Part shown: piece after piece, positions 8,746 through 16,898 of the stretch
Numbering within the stretch: position 1 is the stretch's first letter
How the letters are laid out: the number at the start of each line of letters is the position of its first letter
Assembly (NCBI GenBank): GCA_002331335.1
Contig: DCZO01000019.1
Span: 108,581 to 163,290 of the forward strand
DNA: 54,710 bases
Direction of reading: 5' to 3'
Source: Nitrospira sp. UBA2082
GTDB taxonomy: Bacteria; Nitrospirota; Nitrospiria; Nitrospirales; Nitrospiraceae
Made by a program: the position numbers and the translations under genes
The notes under the pieces: generated by a model
Database searches by the model: none
Told to the model about the DNA's origin: nothing
The model's input: only the letters and a program-made list of their open reading frames with translations

Positions 8746-10143
8746 ATGCTCCGTTTCCTTCATTCCATCATGACTTGGCCGGCTATCCATCGTTTCTCAC
8801 CGACGTGCTTCCTCGTTTCATTGCTTCTTCTCCACACCGCTCCCGCGGCCGCCGTCGGGCCTTCTGAGTTCGTGCTGTCGAACGGCATGAAAGTGTTACT
8901 GGTCGAAGTCCCCAAGGCGCCGGTGGCGACCGTGCAAGTGTGGTACAAGGTCGGGTCCAGGAACGAAGTGATGGGCAGGGCCGGGCTCTCCCACATGCTC
9001 GAGCACATGATGTTCAAAGGCACGGCGAAGTATCCCAAGGGCACGTTCTCCCGACTCATTCGGAAGAACGGCGGAATCGACAACGCCTTTACCGGGCAAG
9101 ACTTTACCGCCTATTTCGAGAACCTGGCGGCGGATCGGGTAGAACTGGCCCTGGAACTCGAAGCCGACCGCATGCAGGGCCTCGCGCTCGACCCCAACGA
9201 ATTTCAGACTGAACGCGAAGTCGTCAAAGAGGAGCGGAGACTGAGAAACGAGGATGACCCACAGGGCGCGCTGGTCGAAACCTTGTACGCACAAGCGTTT
9301 CTGAGCCACCCGTACCACTGGCCCGTGATCGGCTGGTTCACTGACCTCGACGCGATGACCCTGGAAGACCTCCAGCGCCACTATGACACCTATTACTCTC
9401 CCAACAACGCCACGCTGATCGTGGTGGGCGATATCAAGGCGGAGACTCTGTTCCCGACGATTAAGAATCTCTTCGAGCCGATTCCCAAAGGCCCTTCCCC
9501 CAAGCACGCCACGATGCCAGAACCGGAACAGCGGGGCGAGCGGCGCTTCCTCTTGAAGCGCGAGGCGCAGGTACCATTCGTGATGCTGGGCTTTCGCGTT
9601 CCCAATTATTCCAGCGACGATTCCTATGCCCTCAATCTCCTCGAAGCGATTCTGTCGCGCGGGAAAAGCTCCCGCCTCTATCAGAGCTTGGTCTATGACC
9701 AGAAAAATTCCCTCGCGGTCGGGGCCGAATACAGCCTGATGCAGACCGACCCCGGTCTGTTCTATTTTTACTCGTTGGTCAGCCCCGACGCAAAAGTCGA
9801 AGCGGTTGAAGAGGCGCTGCAGCGCGAAATCACGCGGCTTCAAGGTGAGCCGCCCTCTGAGACAGAACTCCAACGGGCGAAGAACCAAGTGGAAGCCTCC
9901 CGGGTCTTTGAACAGGATTCCAATTTTCGCCACGCCATGTTGCTGGGGGAATCGGAATCTATCGGCGCGGGGTGGCGTCGGGTAGATCAGTTCTTGGAAC
10001 GTACTCAGGCGGTTACCGCCAAGGACATTCAACGCGTTGCCAAGCAGTATCTGACCCAAGACAACCGGACCGTGGGCATCCTTGTGCCGACACCATCAAG
10101 ACAGCCGGAGTTTCCGCCTGCGGCTCATCAAGGGAAACCGTAG
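8746..10143 (+). CDS. M16 family zinc peptidase (catalytic member of a pair)
   Basis: Secreted or periplasmic pitrilysin-type metallopeptidase. The N terminus has a hydrophobic export signal (about 18-36, ending APAAA). The inverted zinc motif HMLEH is at 83-87 with the third ligand in VVKEERR near 162. The rest shows the two-lobed M16 fold (FDP-like VGAEYSLMQTDPGLF, and the C-terminal VAKQYLTQDNRTVGILVP). Length, 465 residues, is that of single-subunit members that work as heterodimers. Its partner follows nine bases later and lacks the zinc motif. Natural substrate is unknown; M16 pairs commonly degrade peptides. Confidence 0.93.
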   Translation: MLRFLHSIMTWPAIHRFSPTCFLVSLLLLHTAPAAAVGPSEFVLSNGMKVLLVEVPKAPVATVQVWYKVGSRNEVMGRAGLSHMLEHMMFKGTAKYPKGTFSRLIRKNGGIDNAFTGQDFTAYFENLAADRVELALELEADRMQGLALDPNEFQTEREVVKEERRLRNEDDPQGALVETLYAQAFLSHPYHWPVIGWFTDLDAMTLEDLQRHYDTYYSPNNATLIVVGDIKAETLFPTIKNLFEPIPKGPSPKHATMPEPEQRGERRFLLKREAQVPFVMLGFRVPNYSSDDSYALNLLEAILSRGKSSRLYQSLVYDQKNSLAVGAEYSLMQTDPGLFYFYSLVSPDAKVEAVEEALQREITRLQGEPPSETELQRAKNQVEASRVFEQDSNFRHAMLLGESESIGAGWRRVDQFLERTQAVTAKDIQRVAKQYLTQDNRTVGILVPTPSRQPEFPPAAHQGKP

Positions 10144-10151
10144 CGTAACCC

Positions 10152-11540
10152 ATGTGCACCCCATCGACCGCCAGCCAGTACCGGTTCTCCGGACACCGCT
10201 GCCGACGGAATCGGGCCGTTCTTGTCGTGGGGGCCCTGCTGGTCGCACTGGTCGGTTTTGCTGATCGAGGCTCAGCCGCTGACCTGGCGCCGGTTAAAAT
10301 CACAACGGCAAACGGCATGACGGTCGTGGTGCTCGAACAACACTTCCTTCCTATCGTTGAAGTCCATGCCCTGATTAGGGCAGGCTCAGCCCAGGACCCG
10401 CCGGAGAAAGCAGGATTGGCCAATTTGACGGCCAGCCTTCTGGACGAAGGCACGATAACCAGATCCTCTAAACAACTGGCGGAGCAAATCGACTTTGTCG
10501 GCGGTTCGCTCGAGGTCAAAGCTAGCGAAGATTTCACGACGGCGTCGGCACGCACCCTCAGGAAGGACGTGGACCTCGGCTTTACCCTGTTGGCGGACAT
10601 CCTGCTGCGCCCCGCCTTCCCCAAGCAGGAATTCGAACGGGTACGCTCCCAGATTCTGGGGGAAATCGTCAGCGACAATGATGACCCGAGTCAAGTCGCC
10701 ATGAAAGCGTTCAACCAACTGGTCTTTTCTCATCACCCGTATCGATGGCCTGTATACGGCACCGACGACACGCTCAGCAAGATTACCCTGGTGGATGTGC
10801 AGAACTTCTACTCAAAGGAATATCTCCCCAACCAAACCATCCTCACCATCGTCGGTGATATCACGATGGAGCAAGCCACAGCGCTTGTCCAGACGCACTT
10901 CGGGTCTTGGAAAAAGGGCGTCCCACCAGTCAGATCGATCAAGAAACCGGCCATGATCGAGAAGAAGACTGTGCAGTTGATTGAAAAAGACCTGACCCAG
11001 TCGACCATCATGCTGGGCCATGGCGGAATCAGCCGGACCAACCCTGACTTTTATGCCGTGACCGTCATGAATCACATCCTGGGCGCCGGAGGGTTTTCAT
11101 CGCGCTTGATGGATTCCATCAGGGATAAACAGGGACTTGCCTACGGCATCATGAGCCATTACGACGCGAGGGCGATGCCGGGCTCGTTTTGGATCAATCT
11201 CCAAACAAAGACGGAAACCACGAATCAAGCGATCACCGGCGTGCTGGCCGAGATTAAAGGCCTGCGCGAGGCCCCGGTCACCGATCAGGAACTGGCCGAA
11301 GCGAAATCGTTCTTGATGGGCAGCTTCCCGTTGCGGCTGGACTCGACGGCCAAACTGGCCGGCGTGCTGGCTCAGGTGGAGTTTTTCGGACTGGGATTCG
11401 AGTACTTCAGCCAGTACCCCAAGTGGATCGAACGCGTGACGAAAGAGGATGTGCAGCGGGTCGCCAAACAATACCTCAATCCCCAGCACTACGCCCTCGT
11501 GGTCGTTGGCAACCTTGCGAAGGCAAAAGTTCGGCACTAG
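10152..11540 (+). CDS. M16 family peptidase-like protein, non-catalytic partner
   Basis: Paralogue of the preceding gene with an N-terminal membrane or signal segment (about 21-39) and the same M16 two-lobe fold: ITTANGMTVVVLEQH, EFERVRSQILGEI, HHPYRWPVYGT, GHGGISRTNPDFYAVTVMNHILGAGGFSSRLMDSIRDKQGLAYG and YLNPQHYALVVVG are all recognisable. Where the catalytic subunit has HxxEH it reads AGLANLTASLLDEG, so no zinc site can form. This is the standard beta-subunit pattern, in which the partner contributes the substrate-binding Arg/Tyr region. Tight spacing supports co-expression and heterodimer formation (inference). Confidence 0.92.
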   Translation: MCTPSTASQYRFSGHRCRRNRAVLVVGALLVALVGFADRGSAADLAPVKITTANGMTVVVLEQHFLPIVEVHALIRAGSAQDPPEKAGLANLTASLLDEGTITRSSKQLAEQIDFVGGSLEVKASEDFTTASARTLRKDVDLGFTLLADILLRPAFPKQEFERVRSQILGEIVSDNDDPSQVAMKAFNQLVFSHHPYRWPVYGTDDTLSKITLVDVQNFYSKEYLPNQTILTIVGDITMEQATALVQTHFGSWKKGVPPVRSIKKPAMIEKKTVQLIEKDLTQSTIMLGHGGISRTNPDFYAVTVMNHILGAGGFSSRLMDSIRDKQGLAYGIMSHYDARAMPGSFWINLQTKTETTNQAITGVLAEIKGLREAPVTDQELAEAKSFLMGSFPLRLDSTAKLAGVLAQVEFFGLGFEYFSQYPKWIERVTKEDVQRVAKQYLNPQHYALVVVGNLAKAKVRH

Positions 11541-11560
11541 ACGGATACCCAGAGGCAGCA

Positions 11561-12376
11561 ATGTCCATGCAACCGGCCCTTCTTCAGCATAAGCTCGACC
11601 GACTTCGCACCTTGCTTTCGGACATGGGCTCGGTGCTGGTTGCCTATTCAGGCGGAATCGACAGCACGTTTGTCCTCAAGGTCGCCCATGAACAACTCCG
11701 GGAAAAAGCGGTCGGCATGACGGCCGTCTCGCCAACATTCCCATCGATCGAGTTGGAAGCCGCCAAACAGGTGGCCCAAGAGATCGGCGCGCGCCACGAA
11801 ATCGTGCAGACAGACCAACTGGAGATACCGGAATTCGTCAGCAACGACGCGGCCCGCTGCTTCCACTGTAAGACCGACCTCTACCAACTTCTGGAAACGT
11901 TTCGGCAAACAGGGAATGCCGCCTATATCGTGGATGGCACAAACCTTGACGATCTGGGCGATGACCGCCCAGGAATCAGAGCTGCAAGAGAATGGCGCGT
12001 GCGCAGCCCGTTGGTGGAAGCGGAACTCTCGAAAGCCGACATTCGCCACCTTGCCAGAGACCTCGGTCTCTCCAATTGGGATAAACCAGCGGCAGCGTGC
12101 CTATCGTCGAGAATCCCACGTGGGATGCCGATCACGATCGAAAAACTGAACCGGGTCGAAGGAGCGGAAGCGCTGCTCTATCGCGAGGGACTCCGTCACG
12201 TTCGGGTCAGAGATCATGGTGAGATCGCGAGAATTGAAGTCGCACCGGAGGAAATGTCTGGGCTCCTGGACAGCGAGCGGCGCGCGAGAATCAGTGCCGG
12301 GCTCAAGAAGTTGGGATTCCGGTTCGTTACCGTGGACCTGGAAGGGTACCGGCCCGGTGGAGTCAGCCTCGGCTAA
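11561..12376 (+). CDS. larE: LarE-type ATP-dependent sacrificial sulfur transferase
   Basis: PP-loop protein. LarE adenylates and then sulfurates the nickel-pincer cofactor precursor of lactate racemase. The 271 residues start at ATG 11561, after AGAGGCAG; an upstream in-frame extension overlaps the M16 gene and is rejected. The ATP motif SGGIDS is at 30-35 and GTNLDD near 126-131. Cysteines 100 and 103 form CFHCK, and Cys180 in AACLSSRIP matches the sacrificial cysteine position of lactobacillar LarE. Three-cysteine homologues have been reported to bind an iron-sulfur cluster instead of sacrificing a cysteine. No larA, larB or larC is nearby, so its real cofactor target is open. Confidence 0.9.
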   Translation: MSMQPALLQHKLDRLRTLLSDMGSVLVAYSGGIDSTFVLKVAHEQLREKAVGMTAVSPTFPSIELEAAKQVAQEIGARHEIVQTDQLEIPEFVSNDAARCFHCKTDLYQLLETFRQTGNAAYIVDGTNLDDLGDDRPGIRAAREWRVRSPLVEAELSKADIRHLARDLGLSNWDKPAAACLSSRIPRGMPITIEKLNRVEGAEALLYREGLRHVRVRDHGEIARIEVAPEEMSGLLDSERRARISAGLKKLGFRFVTVDLEGYRPGGVSLG

Positions 12377-12398
12377 GCTCCACCCAGCCGTTCAGATG

Positions 12399-12905
12399 TT
12401 ACCGCTGGTAGGATTTTGACAGTGCGTCGAGCGCGTCGTCGGCAAATTTTCGGTGATCGGTATCCGTCAAGCTGCGCTGCACCACTTTTTCGGCCACCAT
12501 CAACGCCAAATCGGTCGTCTGCGTCCGGATATCTTGAATGGCCCGCCGCCGCTCTTGCTCGATCGCGCGGGTCGCGTCGCCTTTGATCCGTTCCGCCTCC
12601 GTCGTCATCCGTTGCTCGTTTTCATCAAGCAGGCGCTGGGCACGTTCTTTGGCCGCCGCGAGGATCGCCTCTGCCTCTTTCCCCGCCGCACTCAATTTGG
12701 CTTCATAGTCCTTGAGCCGGCGCTCGGCTTCCGATCGGTGCTGTTCGGCCTGATCAAGGCTGTCCTTAATTTTCTTTTCCCGTTCTTCCAGCATGCCCAA
12801 GATACCGGGAAACGCATACTTGTAGAGCACGAAAAAGAGAATCGCGAACGACACGACTTCCCAGAAAATCAGGGAAGAAAAAAAGTGAGATTCGAACTGT
12901 GGCAT
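12399..12905 (-). CDS. atpF: ATP synthase F0 subunit b
   Basis: Peripheral stalk subunit that connects the membrane rotor housing to F1. The 168 residues have one N-terminal transmembrane helix (about 7-30: FFSSLIFWEVVSFAILFFVLY pattern) and then a long charged coiled coil ending QTTDLALMVAEKVVQRSLTD, which is typical of b subunits. Residues and length are normal. It is the last gene of the minus-strand F0 group, ends convergently 22 bp from larE, and is not followed by atpH/atpA as in the classic operon. Confidence 0.95.
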   Translation of the reverse strand: MPQFESHFFSSLIFWEVVSFAILFFVLYKYAFPGILGMLEEREKKIKDSLDQAEQHRSEAERRLKDYEAKLSAAGKEAEAILAAAKERAQRLLDENEQRMTTEAERIKGDATRAIEQERRRAIQDIRTQTTDLALMVAEKVVQRSLTDTDHRKFADDALDALSKSYQR

Positions 12906-12984
12906 GGTTTCTTTCAGGGAGGCTGAGATTCAGGCTGAGGCTGAAATCCGTATCCTCGGCCTTGACCTAAACCTGAGCCTGCTC

Positions 12985-13218
12985 CTACCCCTTGCGGAAG
13001 CCCATGATGATAAAGGCGATGACCAGGCCGTACAGCGCAATGGCTTCCACCAGTGCGAACCCGATCCACATATACTTCGTGACGCGCGCTTCCGCCTCAG
13101 GCTGGCGTGCCACCACTTCGATCATCTTTCCGAAGATATAGCCGATCCCCACGCCGGCCCCGGCAAACCCCGCTGCGGCACATCCCATTCCGATCAACCC
13201 TGCTGCTGCTGAATCCAT
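12985..13218 (-). CDS. atpE: ATP synthase F0 subunit c
   Basis: Proteolipid that forms the rotor ring. The 77 residues make two membrane helices joined by the polar loop ARQPEA, with the ion-binding glutamate in GFALVEAIALYG. The first helix has the Gly/Ala-rich packing motif (GFAGAGVGIGYIFG). There is no Gln in helix 1 and no Ser/Thr after the glutamate, so the sodium-binding pattern is absent and proton use is expected. It lies between atpB and atpF. The 79-bp spacer to atpF has short CAGCCT repeats of no clear meaning. Confidence 0.96.
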   Translation of the reverse strand: MDSAAAGLIGMGCAAAGFAGAGVGIGYIFGKMIEVVARQPEAEARVTKYMWIGFALVEAIALYGLVIAFIIMGFRKG

Positions 13219-13254
13219 TATGGCGTACTCCTCCCTTTTCTAAACTCGCACACG

Positions 13255-14004
13255 CTAATGCGCATGGTCATCATGGCCATGCAAATGAAATGCGTCTCCC
13301 AAATAAACACAACTCAGCATGGTAAAAATGTAAGCCTGAATGAACGCGATTCCGACTTCCAGGACATTGATTCCCACCGTGAAGACAAAAGGCAACCACC
13401 CGATCAACAGTCCACCGCTGATCGCCATGCCGAACAGCACGCCGAGCAACACATGGCCAGCCGTCATATTGGCAAATAATCGAACCGCTAACGAAATAGG
13501 CCTCGCCAACTGACTCATGATCTCGATCGGGATCATCAACGGAACCAGCCATCCTGGCGTGCCTGGCGGGATAAGAACGCCAAGAAACTTCACGCCATGC
13601 AACATAAAGCCCACCACCAAACTAATCCCATACACCACAAATGCGAACACGGCAGTTACGGCAATCTGGCTCGTGACAGTGTAGCTACCGGGAATCATCC
13701 CCAAAAGATTGCAGAAGAGGATGAAGACGAACAAGGTCCCGATGAAGGGGAAAAACCGCATCCCTTCTTTGCCCATCGTCTCCATGATCATCGTACGGAT
13801 GAAATCAACCATGATCTCAGCCAGGTTCTGCAACTTGCCGGGAACCAGTTTGCGTGACGATCCCGCCATGATCATGACCACGGCTGCCAGGGACACGGCG
13901 ATCCACATAAAAATGACGGCCTTATTGATGGAAATATCCAGTCCACCAAGGGCAATGGGAATCCAGTCATGAAGCTCGAACGGATGAAGTGGATTGTCTT
14001 CCAT
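13255..14004 (-). CDS. atpB: ATP synthase F0 subunit a
   Basis: Membrane subunit providing the two half channels for protons. The 249 residues contain five to six membrane helices and the essential arginine in ISLAVRLFANMTAGHV. The N-terminal DWIPIALGGLDISINKAVIFMW and the C-terminal GIAFIQAYIFTMLSCVYLGDAF fit the family. The tail HLHGHDDHAH is His/Asp-rich, a mild oddity. It follows the AtpZ/AtpI gene and precedes atpE on the same strand. Confidence 0.96.
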   Translation of the reverse strand: MEDNPLHPFELHDWIPIALGGLDISINKAVIFMWIAVSLAAVVMIMAGSSRKLVPGKLQNLAEIMVDFIRTMIMETMGKEGMRFFPFIGTLFVFILFCNLLGMIPGSYTVTSQIAVTAVFAFVVYGISLVVGFMLHGVKFLGVLIPPGTPGWLVPLMIPIEIMSQLARPISLAVRLFANMTAGHVLLGVLFGMAISGGLLIGWLPFVFTVGINVLEVGIAFIQAYIFTMLSCVYLGDAFHLHGHDDHAH

Positions 14005-14033
14005 GGCGATCTTATGCTCTTGCTAGTGTCACG

Positions 14034-14255
14034 TTACGCCTTTGTCCACCGTTGCACGGACCGATAGGCATTCCTGACTCCTGTCACACCACCCAACACC
14101 AGCCCCCCGATTATCCCCCAGGGAGTGGAGTCGAAGAGATATGTGTCACACACCCACCCCAGCCCGCCTCCGACAATCAGCGCAGCCAGCAGTTCCGTTC
14201 CAATTCGAACGGCCTGTCCGAGCCCCGCGTATAAAGGATCTTGTGGAGGGGGCAT
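14034..14255 (-). CDS. AtpZ/AtpI-family ATP synthase accessory membrane protein
   Basis: A 73-residue protein with two membrane helices (about 17-37 and 45-63) separated by DTYLFDSTPWG. The pattern LGQAVRIGTELLAALIVGGGLG and GIIGGLVLGGVTGVRNAYR is that of AtpZ/AtpI proteins, which help assemble the c ring and have been linked to magnesium uptake. It is the first gene of the F0 operon, directly behind the candidate promoter at 14314-14343, as in many atp operons. Confidence 0.88.
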   Translation of the reverse strand: MPPPQDPLYAGLGQAVRIGTELLAALIVGGGLGWVCDTYLFDSTPWGIIGGLVLGGVTGVRNAYRSVQRWTKA

Positions 14256-14313
14256 CCCAAACCCACGGAAGGCGAGAGCACGTCAGCAGAACTCTGCCGA
14301 TAATGGGCGTGCA

Positions 14314-14343
14314 ATTTAAGCAGAGCCTTGTTCAGAATGTCAA
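14314..14343 (-). promoter_or_regulatory. Candidate sigma-70 promoter of the F0 (atp) operon
   Basis: On the minus strand a perfect -35 TTGACA (14338-14343) is followed 18 bases later by TTAAAT (14314-14319), about 60 bases before the AtpZ/I start. This is the best promoter match in the 150-bp divergent region. A possible plus-strand -10 box TATAGT at 14380-14385, with a poor -35, could serve the chorismate enzyme gene. Confidence 0.6.
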
Positions 14344-14409
14344 GCTGATATGGGCCTGTTTCTAAGGAAGTGGCTGCGGTATAGTGATCCACTTTCTTGA
14401 AGAACATGT

Positions 14410-15897
14410 GTGATGGCCATGCCGCGGATGACATCTCCTCCCACAACCTTCCTCCAGGGCCCCCCGTCGCCTCTCGTTGTGACATACCCCCGCCCCTTGG
14501 GCGATCCTTTTGACCTCTACGCCAGAATCGCATCGTCTCGACACCCCTCCTTCCTGTTCGAGAGCGGCAGCGGCATGACCACGATGGGGCGATATTCGTT
14601 CTTTGCCAGCGACCCCTATCAAACCCTGAGTGGATCAGCCGATCGGTATGTTCGTCGATCGCTGCAGGGCCAGGAAGAGTCCGGGCCGGACCCGTTCCAG
14701 TACCTCACCAAGCTCGTGGGCACTTCGTCGATTGCTCGTCCTCGCGACGCCCCGCCATTTTTTGGCGGAGCGATCGGGTATTTCAGCTACGACCTCGCCC
14801 GCCGATTCGAACGATTGCCTTCACGAGCGCTCGATGACCTGACAACGCCAGATTTCGAGTTCGCGTTCTTTGACCTCGTCGCGGCGATCGACCACGAGTT
14901 GAACTCCCTGGTACTCATGTTCTGCCCCCCGCTCGAACGATTCTTGGGCGAAACGCGTGAAAAATTATATCGAGAGGGCTGCGACCGGCTGACCGCCTTG
15001 CACGCACAACTGCTCAGCCCTCCCGTGACCGCAGCAACAGACGAAACGGGTATCCGCCTCACGTTCTCGCCGGACCAGGGCCGATCGTCCTACATGGATC
15101 GAGTCCGTCGTTGCCAGGACTATATCGCGGCAGGCGACATCTACCAGGCCAATGTGTCCCATCGATTTACCGTCACGGGCGACCTGTTGCCGCCTCAGCC
15201 CGATCTCCAGTCCGATCTGCTCACGTATGGCCGCGTGCGTGCGCTCAATCCTGCACCGTTTTCTGGATTGCTCCGGCTCGATCGAGTCAGCCTGATCAGT
15301 TCATCGCCTGAACGGCTCGTTCGACTCAGCGGGCGTCAGGCCGATACGCGTCCAATTGCCGGAACGAGGCCCCGTGGAGCGAACACCGCCGCCGACGAGC
15401 GGCTCGCAGCCGAACTACGCACCAACGAGAAAGAGCGGGCCGAGCATGTCATGTTGGTCGATCTCGAGCGGAATGATCTTGGTCGGGTCTGCGAGTACGG
15501 CACCCTCCAAGTAGACGAACTGATGACCCTGGAACAATATTCCCATGTCAATCACCTCGTCTCCCATATCACGGGAACCTTGAAATACGATGCCACCGGC
15601 TTTGATTTGCTCAAGGCCGTCTTCCCAGGGGGAACAATTACCGGCGTTCCAAAAATCCGCTGCATGGAAATTATCGAGGAGTTGGAGCCGGTCCGCCGAG
15701 GCGCCTATACGGGCTCGATGGGCTACCTCAGCTGGAGCGGCGACCTAGATTTCAACATTGTGATTCGCACGCTCGTACGGACGAACGGCAGAGCCTACCT
15801 CCAGGTCGGCGCCGGCATCGTAGCCGACTCAGACCCGGCGCGCGAATACGAGGAAACGATTCACAAGGCCCAGGCCTTTCTGAGCGCATTTGCGTAG
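14410..15897 (+). CDS. pabB: Chorismate-binding enzyme: aminodeoxychorismate synthase component I or anthranilate synthase component I
   Basis: Cytoplasmic enzyme that aminates chorismate. The 495 residues hold the N-terminal component-I domain (LFESGSGMTTMGRYSFFASDP) and the chorismate-binding domain with CQDYIAAGDIYQANVSHRF, LISSSPERLVRL, RPIAGTRPRG, DLERNDLGRVC, FPGGTITGVPKIRCMEIIEELE, YTGSMGYLSWSGDLDFNIVIRT and VGAGIVADSDPAREYEE. The following PabC-like lyase gene argues for the folate branch (pabB). However, the PIAGT motif has Ala where classic PabB has the nucleophilic Lys (PIKGT), which is the TrpE form, so function is not settled from sequence. No glutamine amidotransferase gene is adjacent. 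The start is one of GTG 14410, ATG 14413 or ATG 14419. Confidence 0.85.
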   Translation: MMAMPRMTSPPTTFLQGPPSPLVVTYPRPLGDPFDLYARIASSRHPSFLFESGSGMTTMGRYSFFASDPYQTLSGSADRYVRRSLQGQEESGPDPFQYLTKLVGTSSIARPRDAPPFFGGAIGYFSYDLARRFERLPSRALDDLTTPDFEFAFFDLVAAIDHELNSLVLMFCPPLERFLGETREKLYREGCDRLTALHAQLLSPPVTAATDETGIRLTFSPDQGRSSYMDRVRRCQDYIAAGDIYQANVSHRFTVTGDLLPPQPDLQSDLLTYGRVRALNPAPFSGLLRLDRVSLISSSPERLVRLSGRQADTRPIAGTRPRGANTAADERLAAELRTNEKERAEHVMLVDLERNDLGRVCEYGTLQVDELMTLEQYSHVNHLVSHITGTLKYDATGFDLLKAVFPGGTITGVPKIRCMEIIEELEPVRRGAYTGSMGYLSWSGDLDFNIVIRTLVRTNGRAYLQVGAGIVADSDPAREYEETIHKAQAFLSAFA

Positions 15898-15911
15898 TGC
15901 CTTTCTCCCGT

Positions 15912-16799
15912 ATGTGGATTTTTCTGAACGACAAGTTCGTACGTGAAGCAGAGGCCGTCGTCTCGGTCTTCGACCATGGATTTCTTTATGGAGACGGGGT
16001 CTACGAAACGCTTCGTTCATATGGATCCCGCCTGTTCATGTGTCAACAGCATGTCGTGCGTCTGTTCCGCTCCGCGGAGGCGATCGGATTGACGATTCCG
16101 ATTCACCGCGAGCATTGGCCTGAGCTCCTGCATGAATCGATGGTGCGCAACGACGTGGGGACCCTTCAGCGAGACGCGTATCTGCGGATCACCGTGTCGC
16201 GTGGAGTCGGCGGCATCGGACTGGATCCGGGGCTCTGCCCGTCTCCAACCATCGTGATCATGGCGAAGCCGCTTGTCGCACCGGCGGCGGCGCTCTATGA
16301 AACAGGGGTCGATGTGATTCTAGCGACGACCAGACGGAACTTGCCCAGCGCGTTGCCGCCTCAGATGAAATCCCTCAACTTCCTCAATAACATTCTCGCC
16401 AAGCGCGAGGCCCTCGCCGTCGGAGCCTTCGACAGCATCTTGCTCAATTGGGAAGGACACCTGACAGAATGCACCATCAGCAATCTGTTCTTTGTGACAG
16501 ATGGGCAGCTGCACACCCCCTCCCTGGAATGCGGTCTCCTCGACGGCATCACGCGGTCGATCGTAATGCAATTGGCGAAGGAACAGAACATCACGGTCGC
16601 GGAAGGACGTTTCACACCAACGCAGCTCTATCGGTCAGACGAAAGTTTCGTGACCAATACCAGCATGGAAATCATGCCGGTGACCTCCGTTGATCGCAAA
16701 CCGATCGGGGACGGAAAACCGGGCCCTCTGACCCGGGCGCTTCGCAGCTTGTTTTCCGGAGCACGGGAACGATTTTTGGAACCAGCCTCTTTGCAGTAA
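15912..16799 (+). CDS. pabC: Class IV PLP aminotransferase-fold enzyme, probably aminodeoxychorismate lyase
   Basis: PLP enzyme that would split 4-amino-4-deoxychorismate into p-aminobenzoate and pyruvate. From ATG 15912 it has 295 residues. An in-frame GTG at 15897, overlapping the previous stop, is the alternative start; neither has a clear ribosome site. Family blocks: FDHGFLYGDGVYETLR, the PLP lysine in PPQMKSLNFLNNILAKREA, and EGHLTECTISNLFFV. The TEC-SNLF form resembles PabC (VEC-NLFW) more than branched-chain aminotransferases, but D-amino-acid and branched-chain enzymes share the fold. Coupling to the chorismate enzyme supports PabC. Confidence 0.8.
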   Translation: MWIFLNDKFVREAEAVVSVFDHGFLYGDGVYETLRSYGSRLFMCQQHVVRLFRSAEAIGLTIPIHREHWPELLHESMVRNDVGTLQRDAYLRITVSRGVGGIGLDPGLCPSPTIVIMAKPLVAPAAALYETGVDVILATTRRNLPSALPPQMKSLNFLNNILAKREALAVGAFDSILLNWEGHLTECTISNLFFVTDGQLHTPSLECGLLDGITRSIVMQLAKEQNITVAEGRFTPTQLYRSDESFVTNTSMEIMPVTSVDRKPIGDGKPGPLTRALRSLFSGARERFLEPASLQ

Positions 16800-16898
16800 A
16801 TTCATAACCTATTGTTTCATTTCCTGTTTCTCTGTCACCTGCGCGGCACAGGATCTGCAATTCCTTGACAGGAGACTGAAGACTGTTATCGTTTGACC

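Noticed and set aside
8896..10059. Long minus-strand frame (387 codons) opposite the first M16 peptidase
   Set aside because: Antisense shadow. The plus strand has the zinc motif and full M16 pattern.
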